This document shows, piece after piece, positions 1 through 4,595 of a stretch of DNA of 6,204 bases. Each line of letters opens with the position of its first letter. The stretch's first letter is position 1. Both the position numbers and the translations under genes were made by a program. A model generated the notes under the pieces. That model had not been told where the DNA came from and did not search any database. It was given only the letters and a program-made list of their open reading frames with translations. The DNA is from Candidatus Aminicenantota bacterium (lineage in GTDB: Bacteria; Acidobacteriota; Aminicenantia; Aminicenantales; Saccharicenantaceae): contig DSDX01000041.1 in NCBI GenBank assembly GCA_011048485.1, forward strand, positions 1-6,204, read 5' to 3'.

Positions 1-35
1 ACGAGCGCCCCCGTCCATTTCTGCCTGTCGATCAT
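1..35 (-). CDS. 5' end of an unidentified gene, cut by the window edge
   Basis: Only eleven codons are visible (MIDRQKWTGAL, then a partial codon), so no function can be assigned. The case for a real start is the ribosome binding site. On the minus strand a GAAGAGGTGAG stretch, revcomp of about 37-47, precedes the ATG at 35-33 at normal spacing. This matches the GAGGTG site before the next gene upstream. The start lies 57 nt after the stop of the NTF2-like gene on the same strand, and I see no clear promoter in between, so co-transcription with that gene is plausible. A tight four-base stem (80-83 with 87-90) sits in the gap but lacks a convincing T-run. The peptide could also be a chance short reading frame. 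Confidence 0.45.
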   Translation of the reverse strand, partial: MIDRQKWTGAL

Positions 36-92
36 ATCTCACCTCTTCGAAGGACTCCCGATGATGAGAAGAACGGCCCGCCCCGAGGGCAC

Positions 93-515
93 TCAGCCGT
101 CGCCGGACAGCCCGGCGCCGGGCACGATCTCCGTGGACTGGGAGAAATGATAGCGCCAGCGCCCGTCCCGCCAAACGAAGATATCGACGAAGCGCACGCG
201 GTGGCGGAATTCCGTCTTCTCGTAGCTCCCGCTGATCGACCCGAGGCCGGTCAGAATGCCGACCTCGCCGAAGACCTCAACGGTGACATCCTCGACCTCG
301 AAGAGATCGAGACGGACGCCGCCTTGCCCGTAGGCCGCCAGGACGGCCTCCCGATCCTCGATGTCGCCCAGGAGGGAATGCGACCGGAAATCCTCGTCGT
401 AGAGCTCCCGGAGGGCCGCGGCATCCCCGGCCAGCAGGGCGTCCCGGACGGCCCGGAACGCGGTCAGAAGGCCTTCGCGGCCGGGCGTCGATGCATCCTC
501 GGGATCGACGGTCAT
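93..515 (-). CDS. NTF2-like (SnoaL/DUF4440-type) small protein
   Basis: A 140-residue protein the size of a single cone-shaped NTF2-like domain, with no signal peptide or membrane segment, so probably cytoplasmic. Residues 14-60 give the usual helical N-terminal half (LLTAFRAVRDALLAGDAAAL, then LYDEDFRSHS). Residues 66-130 give alternating strands ending in the family-like FVWRDGRWRYHFSQST (113-128), where DGRWR is the typical DUF4440 C-terminal signature. Such proteins range from ketosteroid-isomerase-like enzymes to ligand-binding or immunity proteins, and the substrate cannot be read here. The frame stays open upstream to 947, but that extension is antisense to the transporter gene and low in complexity. 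I chose the ATG at 515-513 because GAGGTG (revcomp of 522-527) lies 6 nt before it, and an extended -10 at 546-554 would start RNA just upstream. The small gene at 1-35 follows on the same strand. Confidence 0.85.
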   Translation of the reverse strand: MTVDPEDASTPGREGLLTAFRAVRDALLAGDAAALRELYDEDFRSHSLLGDIEDREAVLAAYGQGGVRLDLFEVEDVTVEVFGEVGILTGLGSISGSYEKTEFRHRVRFVDIFVWRDGRWRYHFSQSTEIVPGAGLSGDG

Positions 516-545
516 GGCTTTCACCTCGGGATGGCGGTCCCGTCC

Positions 546-554
546 ATCATAACA
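546..554 (-). promoter_or_regulatory. Extended -10 promoter of the NTF2-like gene
   Basis: On the minus strand this reads TGTTATGAT, that is a TGn extension plus TATGAT (5 of 6 to TATAAT). Initiation about 7 nt downstream would give a leader near 24 nt that contains the GAGGTG ribosome binding site at 522-527. No good -35 hexamer is seen, as is usual for extended -10 promoters. The same TGTTATAAT form occurs upstream of mntP and uvrA in this window. Confidence 0.5.
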
Positions 555-567
555 CAATCCTTCATGA

Positions 568-590
568 CCTGGCCCCTTGTGTCCAGGGCC
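568..590. promoter_or_regulatory. Inverted-repeat element in the NTF2/MFS divergent region (possible operator)
   Basis: CCTGG (568-572) and CCAGG (583-587) form an inverted repeat. A second register is GGCCC (571-575) with GGGCC (586-590). The core TGGCCCCTTGTGTCCA (570-585) matches TGGCCCCTTTGTCCA at 4553-4567 with one extra G, so 15 bases are identical. It lies at the -35 position relative to the minus-strand -10 at 546-554 and about 40 nt before the transporter start. Both facts suit an operator for the divergent pair. No regulator is identified, and in G+C-rich DNA a chance match is possible. Confidence 0.3.
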
Positions 591-624
591 GGTCTGGCGG
601 AGAATAGCCCGGACGGATGGTGAG

Positions 625-1824
625 ATGACCAAGGCCCGGACGCTCGCGCTCCTCGCATTGACGGAATGCCTGGGCATGTCCGTCTGGTTCTCGGCGTCCG
701 CCGTCGTGCCCGCGCTCACGGAAGCCTGGGGACTCGCGGCATCGGGGCAGGCCTGGCTGACCATGTCCGTCCAGCTCGGTTTCGTCGCCGGCGCCCTGGG
801 ATCGGCCTTGCTGAACCTGGCCGACCGCGTTCGGAGCCCATGGCTGTTCGCCGTGTCCTCCATGCTCGCCGGGGGCGCGACCCTGATGATCCCCGTCGCA
901 GGGGCGGGATTCACGGCCGCCGTGGCTCTCAGGTTCCTGACGGGCATGTTCCTCGCCGGCGTCTATCCCGTCGGCATGAAGATCATGGCCACGTGGACGA
1001 AGGAGGACCGGGGTTTCGGCGTCGGGCTTCTCGTGGGAGCGCTGACCTTGGGCTCGGCAGCGCCCCATTTTCTCAAGGCCTTCGGAGGGGTCGGCGGCTG
1101 GGAACGGGTCCTCGTCTCGAGTGCGGGGCTCGCCGTTCTGGGAGGAGTCCTGGCGGCGGCGCTGCTGCGCGAAGGGCCCTATCGCGCGGCCGTCCCGCGG
1201 TTCGATTGGGGGGTGGCGGGGAAGTTATGGCGAGACAAGCCGGTCGCGCTGGCCAACTTGGGCTACTTCGGACACATGTGGGAGCTCTACGCCGCCTGGA
1301 CCTGGGTGCCCGTTTTCCTTTCGGCGTCCTTCCGGCACTCGGGGTCGGACGAACGCTGGGCCGCGGCGGCCGGCTTCGCCTTCATCGCCGTAGGAGGCGC
1401 CGGCAGCCTCTTCGCGGGAAAGATCGCCGACCGGGCCGGCAGGACGGCCGTCGCGTCCGCGGCCATGGCCGTGAGCGGGGCGTGCTCGCTTGCCGTCGGG
1501 CTCCTGTATGGGCGCGACCCGCGGCTCCTCGTCCTCCTCGTCCTTGTCTGGGGGACTGCCGTCGTCGCGGATTCGGCCCAGTTCTCCGCCGCGGTCAGCG
1601 AACTGGCTCCGCCCGAGCGGACGGGGACCGCCCTGACTCTTCAGACCAGCCTGGGTTTCCTACTGACGCTCGTGACCATCCGGCTCGTGCCGACTCTCGA
1701 GCGTCTCCTCACCTGGCGCTGGGCGTTCGCATTCTTGGCCATCGGGCCGGCGGCCGGGATCTGGGCCATGCTCCGTCTGCGCCGTCTGCCCGGATCGGCG
1801 AGAATGGCGTCCGGCCGCCGCTAA
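625..1824 (+). CDS. Major facilitator superfamily transporter, substrate unknown
   Basis: A 399-residue, strongly hydrophobic protein with the length and spacing of a 12-helix MFS permease in the inner membrane. Helix 1 begins at about residue 6 and the last ends near 388, followed by a basic tail (RLRRLPGSARMASGRR). MFS hallmarks are the loop 8-9 motif GKIADRAGR (265-273, G-x3-D-R-x-G-R), a degenerate loop 2-3 copy with D67-R68, and R103 in helix 4 followed by the glycine-rich TGMFLAGVYPVGMK. The central cytoplasmic loop is about residues 182-205. Nothing points to a specific substrate or to import versus efflux. I chose ATG 625 because helix 1 follows at once. An in-frame TTG at 577 would add 16 polar residues and overlap the inverted repeat. 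The ribosome binding site is weak (GGA at 615-617). It is divergent from the NTF2-like gene. The 85 bp after its stop, up to the convergent dehydrogenase gene, hold only weak stems and no clear terminator. Confidence 0.93.
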   Translation: MTKARTLALLALTECLGMSVWFSASAVVPALTEAWGLAASGQAWLTMSVQLGFVAGALGSALLNLADRVRSPWLFAVSSMLAGGATLMIPVAGAGFTAAVALRFLTGMFLAGVYPVGMKIMATWTKEDRGFGVGLLVGALTLGSAAPHFLKAFGGVGGWERVLVSSAGLAVLGGVLAAALLREGPYRAAVPRFDWGVAGKLWRDKPVALANLGYFGHMWELYAAWTWVPVFLSASFRHSGSDERWAAAAGFAFIAVGGAGSLFAGKIADRAGRTAVASAAMAVSGACSLAVGLLYGRDPRLLVLLVLVWGTAVVADSAQFSAAVSELAPPERTGTALTLQTSLGFLLTLVTIRLVPTLERLLTWRWAFAFLAIGPAAGIWAMLRLRRLPGSARMASGRR

Positions 1825-1909
1825 GCCGGGACCTTGATGCCTGATTGATGATCCTGACGATCCTCGCTCCCCGCCTTCAGGCCGCCTATTTTGTCGGCAG
1901 AGGACTTTT

Positions 1910-2680
1910 CTATGTCCGGTGGACGAGCGTCGCCGAGGCCTGGGCCGTGGGCCAGATCACGACGTCGCTGACGTTGACGTGGAGGGGCCGGGTGGCGCAC
2001 CAGACGACGGCGTCGGCGATGTCATCCGGGCCGAGCGGCGTCAGCCCCTGATAGACCTTGGCCGCCCGCTTGCCGTCCCCGTGGAAGCGGACGAGACTGA
2101 AATCCGTCTCGACCATGCCCGGCGCCACTTCGCTCACCCGGACGGGCGTCCCGTTGAGGTCAAGGCGCAAGCCCTTGGTCAAGGCCCGGACGGCGAACTT
2201 CGTCGCGCAATAGACGGCTCCGGCCGGATAGACCTCGTGCCCGGCGATGGAGCCGATGTTGATGACGTGGCCCCGGCCGCGCTCGATCATCCCCGGCACG
2301 ACGGCCCGCGTGACGTAGAGGAGCCCCTTGACGTTGGTGTCGATCATTTCCTCCCAGTCGCTGACGAGCCCGCCGGGCAACTTGTCCAGGCCGCGGCTCA
2401 GCCCGGCGTTGTTGACCAGGACCTCGACGGCCCGCCATTCCTCCGGCAGGCCGGCGATGGCCTCGTCGACGGCGGCCTGATCGCGCACGTCGAGGCGGAA
2501 CGCGTGGACCCCGGCCCGATGGCCGCCCTCGATCTCTTTTGCCAGCTCAGCGAGGCGCTCGCCCCGCCGGGCGCACATGAGGATCTTGGCCCCCAGCGCG
2601 GCGAAGGCCCGGGCCGCGGACCTCCCGATCCCCGAGCTGGCCCCGGTGACGAGGACGATCTTGTCTTTGAGTGACAGCAT
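1910..2680 (-). CDS. Short-chain dehydrogenase/reductase, YdfG-like (NADP-dependent 3-hydroxy acid / serine dehydrogenase type)
   Basis: A 256-residue classical SDR, the usual length. Visible motifs in order: cofactor loop TGASSGIG (12-19), the CARRGERL segment after strand 2 with R38-R39 where NADP(H)-preferring enzymes carry basic residues, D64-V65, NNAG (90-93), N116, catalytic S144, Y157 and K161 (Y-x3-K), and PG at 187-188. The stretches LPEEWRAVEVLVNNAGLSRG, WEEMIDTNVKGLLYVTRAVV and the C-terminal HVNVSD...VHR resemble E. coli YdfG closely. That enzyme oxidises L-allo-threonine and 3-hydroxy acids and reduces malonic semialdehyde. The exact substrate here is inferred from the family only. 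The start is firm: AAGGAG (revcomp of 2688-2693) lies 7 nt before the ATG, under a good -35/-10 pair. It is a soluble cytoplasmic enzyme transcribed alone, convergent with the transporter and divergent from the prenyltransferase. Confidence 0.95.
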   Translation of the reverse strand: MLSLKDKIVLVTGASSGIGRSAARAFAALGAKILMCARRGERLAELAKEIEGGHRAGVHAFRLDVRDQAAVDEAIAGLPEEWRAVEVLVNNAGLSRGLDKLPGGLVSDWEEMIDTNVKGLLYVTRAVVPGMIERGRGHVINIGSIAGHEVYPAGAVYCATKFAVRALTKGLRLDLNGTPVRVSEVAPGMVETDFSLVRFHGDGKRAAKVYQGLTPLGPDDIADAVVWCATRPLHVNVSDVVIWPTAQASATLVHRT

Positions 2681-2728
2681 GCGTCGACTCCTTGCGGAAA
2701 TGGCCCCGGCCTTAGCGGCGGAGCTTCA

Positions 2729-2757
2729 AGGATATGAACGCCGCGACCCCAAGTCAA
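2729..2757 (-). promoter_or_regulatory. -35/-10 promoter of the short-chain dehydrogenase gene
   Basis: On the minus strand TTGACT (revcomp of 2752-2757, 5 of 6 to TTGACA) is followed by exactly 17 bp and TATCCT (revcomp of 2729-2734, 4 of 6, with the key T, A and final T kept). Initiation near 2722 would give a leader of about 42 nt with the AAGGAG site at 2688-2693. This is the only promoter in the window with a clear -35 box. Confidence 0.55.
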
Positions 2758-2856
2758 GCCCGCCGGACCGGGACTTGTTCTCCCGTGTCTGGCGAGGCGC
2801 AATAAGGGCGGAGGAGGCTCGAAGAATTGGTGAATAGGTATTGTGTCCCCCATTTA

Positions 2857-2875
2857 TGGTATACATGGGCCCATG
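2857..2875 (+). promoter_or_regulatory. -10-like element and 12-bp palindrome over the menA start
   Basis: TGGTATACA (2857-2865) resembles an extended -10, with an alternative TATGGT at 2855-2860. Directly after it CATGGGCCCATG (2864-2875) is a perfect 12-bp palindrome whose last three bases are the proposed ATG of menA. If the hexamer at 2860-2865 is used, initiation would fall at or within a base or two of the ATG, giving a leaderless or nearly leaderless mRNA. The lack of a Shine-Dalgarno sequence before the ATG agrees with this. The -10 matches are imperfect, because TATACA lacks the final T. Confidence 0.3.
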
Positions 2876-3826
2876 CCAGGGCCATCCGCCCCGACCGCCG
2901 GTCCTTCGCCGCTCGGGAAGTGGATGGTCGCCGTTCGCCCCTGGTCGTTCCCCGCCTCGACCATGCCGATCCTCTACGGCACGGCCCTGGCCGTGGCCGT
3001 CGGGGGGGCCCGTCTGTCTCCGGGCATGTTCCTCTGGGCCTTGGCCACGATGGTCGTTCTTCACGCGGCCGCCAACATGCTCAGCGACGTCTTCGACTTC
3101 AGGCGCGGGCTCGACCGCGATGTGACGCCCCTCAGCGGCGCCATCGTCCGGGGATGGCTCACGGACAGGCAAGAGATCCGAGGTTCGGCCGTCCTGTTCG
3201 CGCTCGGCGCCGCGTCCGGACTCCTCATCGCCCGGCGCGCCGGGTGGTCCCTTCTCGTCATCGGCGGGATCGGGATCGCCGTGGGCGCGGGCTATTCACT
3301 CCTCAAGGTGGACGGCCTCGGCGACCTGGCCGTCTTTCTGGATTTCGGCCTTCTCGGCGCGGCCGGGGCCTGGGTCGTGCAGGCGAGGTCGTTCTCCTGG
3401 CTGCCGGTCATCTGGGCGACGCCTATAGCCCTGCTCGTCGTCGCCATTCTCCACGCCAACAACTGGCGCGACATCGCCTCCGACGGCGAACGCCGCGTGC
3501 GGACCCTCGCCGGGCGGCTGGGCGACCGGGGCTCGCTCGCGTACTACGGATTCCTGATCTTCGCCCCCTTCGTCATCGACATCGCGCTCATGGCCGTCCC
3601 CCGCGTCGCTGAGCTGGGCCTCCGTCCGATGCCCCTGACCTTCGGCGTCGTCCTGCTGGCCCTGCCGAGCGCCATCCGTCTATGGGGCCGGGCCGCCAGG
3701 CGCGCCGCGCCCCGCCGCGCCCTGGACTTCATCATGCTCGACGGGGCCACGGCCAACCACAACCTCGTCTTCGGCCTGCTGAGCACGGCCGCCGCGGTCC
3801 TCGAGGGCGCGCTGAGGTGGGGATGA
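2873..3826 (+). CDS. menA: UbiA-family prenyltransferase, MenA type (1,4-dihydroxy-2-naphthoate polyprenyltransferase)
   Basis: A 317-residue polytopic inner-membrane protein with about eight or nine hydrophobic segments. It should attach a polyprenyl chain from the diphosphate to 1,4-dihydroxy-2-naphthoate, giving demethylmenaquinone. Evidence in order: RPWSFPAS near the N-terminus (22-29); the first Asp-rich motif at 68-81 (N68, D72, D75, D81), which aligns residue for residue with the MenA pattern N-L-x-N-D-x-x-D-x5-D except that the second Asn is Ser71; Y141-x3-K145 followed by GLGD; and the second Asp-rich motif NNWRDIASD (196-204) followed by RTLAGRLG (210-217), the MenA signature. A MqnP-like or other UbiA enzyme is less likely. 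Start choice is uncertain. GTG 2843 would add ten residues (MSPIYGIHGP), but the -10-like element lies inside that stretch, so I prefer ATG 2873. No other menaquinone gene is nearby. Its stop lies 63 bp from the convergent mntP stop. Confidence 0.83.
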   Translation: MPGPSAPTAGPSPLGKWMVAVRPWSFPASTMPILYGTALAVAVGGARLSPGMFLWALATMVVLHAAANMLSDVFDFRRGLDRDVTPLSGAIVRGWLTDRQEIRGSAVLFALGAASGLLIARRAGWSLLVIGGIGIAVGAGYSLLKVDGLGDLAVFLDFGLLGAAGAWVVQARSFSWLPVIWATPIALLVVAILHANNWRDIASDGERRVRTLAGRLGDRGSLAYYGFLIFAPFVIDIALMAVPRVAELGLRPMPLTFGVVLLALPSAIRLWGRAARRAAPRRALDFIMLDGATANHNLVFGLLSTAAAVLEGALRWG

Positions 3827-3868
3827 GCGGCGGGGAGCGGCCGTCTTCCGTAGAGCCGAACATGACAG

Positions 3869-3888
3869 CCGAGGCCGGGCCGCCTCGG
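3869..3888. terminator. GC-rich hairpin between convergent menA and mntP (possible bidirectional terminator)
   Basis: CCGAGGC (3869-3875) and GCCTCGG (3882-3888) form a perfect 7-bp stem with a 6-base loop. It begins 42 nt after the menA stop and ends 1 nt beyond the mntP stop, so it could serve both transcripts. Neither side has a T-run, so it is not a textbook intrinsic terminator. A second CCTCGG at 3894-3899 could pair with the left arm instead. Confidence 0.4.
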
Positions 3889-3889
3889 A

Positions 3890-4462
3890 TCATCCTCGGC
3901 CGGCGAGGTGCTCGACCAGGATCTTCACCCCGATCCCGATCAGGATGAGCCCGCCGAGGAGCTCGGCCCGCCGGCCGGCCAGGCGGCCGGCGACAGGCCC
4001 GAGCTTGGCGCCGACGATCGTCAGGGCGAAGCTCGTGACGCCGATGACCGCGGCGGGAAAGAGAATGGCCGTCCCTACGATCCCGAGGCCGAGACCCACG
4101 GCCAGGGCGTCGATGCTCGTCGCCAAGGCCAGGAGGAGGAGCCGCAAGCCCTGGGTCTGGTCGGGCCGGCCGGATTTTTCCCCCGCGGACATCCCTATGG
4201 ACTCGTAGATCATGCGCCCGCCGATGAGGGCCAGGAGCGCGAAGGCGAGCCAGTGGTCGAAGCCTTGGATGAGCCCGAGGAGCCTCGCCCCGGCCTGCCA
4301 GCCGACCAGGGTCATGACCAGCTGGAAACCGCCGAAATACGCGGCCATCCGGAGGGCCCGCTTCATGGACAGCCCCCTGGATGCCGCGCCCAATCCCAGG
4401 CTGACGGCGAAACAGTCCATGGCCAGCGCCGCGGCGATCCCAAGGATGAAGACGAACGACAT
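3890..4462 (-). CDS. mntP: MntP-family manganese efflux pump
   Basis: A 190-residue inner-membrane protein with six predicted helices in two related halves, close to the 188 residues of E. coli MntP. MntP lowers cytoplasmic Mn2+ by export. Each half carries the family signature: AMDCFAVSLGLG with D16 and SIDALAVGLGLG with D118. Both aspartates fall at the same residue numbers as the conserved aspartates of the E. coli protein as I remember it. Other family matches are HWLAFALLALIGGRMIYE (70-87) and the C-terminal AELLGGLILIGIGVKIL (166-182). A polar cytoplasmic loop (about 91-106) separates the halves. The start is supported by GGAG (revcomp of 4470-4473) 7 nt upstream of the ATG. The leader from the TATAAT at 4483-4488 would be only about 14 nt, so no manganese riboswitch fits there. 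Control, if any, should act at the promoter. It is divergent from uvrA and convergent with menA. Confidence 0.95.
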   Translation of the reverse strand: MSFVFILGIAAALAMDCFAVSLGLGAASRGLSMKRALRMAAYFGGFQLVMTLVGWQAGARLLGLIQGFDHWLAFALLALIGGRMIYESIGMSAGEKSGRPDQTQGLRLLLLALATSIDALAVGLGLGIVGTAILFPAAVIGVTSFALTIVGAKLGPVAGRLAGRRAELLGGLILIGIGVKILVEHLAGRG

Positions 4463-4482
4463 CGGTACGCTCCGAGCCGCCT

Positions 4483-4491
4483 ATTATAACA
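4483..4491 (-). promoter_or_regulatory. Extended -10 promoter of mntP
   Basis: The minus strand reads TGTTATAAT, a perfect -10 hexamer (4483-4488) with a TG extension. No good -35 is seen 16-18 bp upstream. Initiation near 4476 leaves a leader of about 14 nt that holds the GGAG site at 4470-4473. Confidence 0.6.
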
Positions 4492-4512
4492 AATCATGGG
4501 GGCTGCGCTCAG

Positions 4513-4541
4513 AGGAAGTCCGCCGCCGAGGGGGACTTTCT
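4513..4541. repeat. Imperfect inverted repeat between the mntP and uvrA promoters
   Basis: AGGAAGTCCGCC (4513-4524) and the reverse complement of 4530-4541, AGAAAGTCCCCC, agree at 10 of 12 positions, with a 5-base centre. The perfect core is AAGTCC/GGACTT (4516-4521 with 4533-4538). It lies between the two divergent promoters, just upstream of both -35 regions, where an activator or shared repressor could bind. It could also be a chance stem in G+C-rich DNA. Confidence 0.35.
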
Positions 4542-4546
4542 CGGCC

Positions 4547-4576
4547 GGGACATGGCCCCTTTGTCCATGTTATAAT
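4547..4576 (+). promoter_or_regulatory. Promoter of uvrA
   Basis: TGTTATAAT (4568-4576) is a perfect extended -10. GGGACA (4547-4552, 4 of 6 to TTGACA) lies 18 bp upstream. Initiation near 4583 would leave about 13 nt before the ATG at 4596, with no Shine-Dalgarno sequence, so uvrA would be translated from a very short leader. Confidence 0.65.
4550..4570. promoter_or_regulatory. ACATGG-N9-CCATGT inverted repeat in the uvrA promoter spacer
   Basis: ACATGG (4550-4555) and CCATGT (4565-4570) are perfect 6-bp arms filling the spacer between the uvrA -35 and -10. The right arm overlaps the TG extension. A second register, GGACA (4548-4552) with TGTCC (4562-4566), is also perfect. A protein bound here would block RNA polymerase. 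The central TGGCCCCTTTGTCCA recurs at 570-585. It matches no LexA box I know (E. coli CTGT-N8-ACAG or Bacillus GAAC-N4-GTTC). Confidence 0.4.
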
Positions 4577-4595
4577 GGCAAATTCGGACAACCCC

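Noticed and set aside
577..605. Possible plus-strand promoter TTGTGT-17-GAGAAT for the MFS gene
   Set aside because: The match is only 3 of 6 and 4 of 6, and the TTGTGT is part of the inverted-repeat element. The evidence is too weak to list as a feature.
516..947. N-terminal extension of the NTF2-like frame to 284 residues
   Set aside because: It is antisense to the transporter gene, low in complexity and without a domain. The ATG at 515 has a good ribosome binding site and promoter.
562..1068. Long minus-strand frame antisense to the MFS gene, with similar antisense frames over uvrA, mntP and the dehydrogenase gene
   Set aside because: Their translations are rich in Arg, Gly, Pro, Asp and Glu and show no family motifs. 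They arise from the G/C third-position bias of the real genes.
1825..1909. Intrinsic terminator between the MFS and dehydrogenase genes
   Set aside because: Only 4-bp stems are seen (for example GCCG...CGGC around TATTTTGT), without a proper T-run.
1845..2051. Small plus-strand frame with a hydrophobic start after the transporter gene
   Set aside because: It runs into the opposite strand of the dehydrogenase C-terminus, has no ribosome binding site, and lies in a convergent junction.
3823..3948. Small frame overlapping the menA stop by ATGA, with a GAGGTGGGG stretch before it
   Set aside because: Translational coupling looks tempting, but the 41-residue product is low in complexity, contains the terminator-like hairpin and overlaps the mntP 3' end.
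4575..4577. Upstream in-frame ATG for uvrA
   Set aside because: It overlaps the perfect TATAAT box and would add seven residues (MANSDNP) before the family-typical start. It has no ribosome binding site.
4463..4595. LexA (SOS) box upstream of uvrA
   Set aside because: Neither inverted repeat matches the E. coli, Bacillus or alphaproteobacterial LexA patterns I know. An unusual LexA site cannot be excluded.
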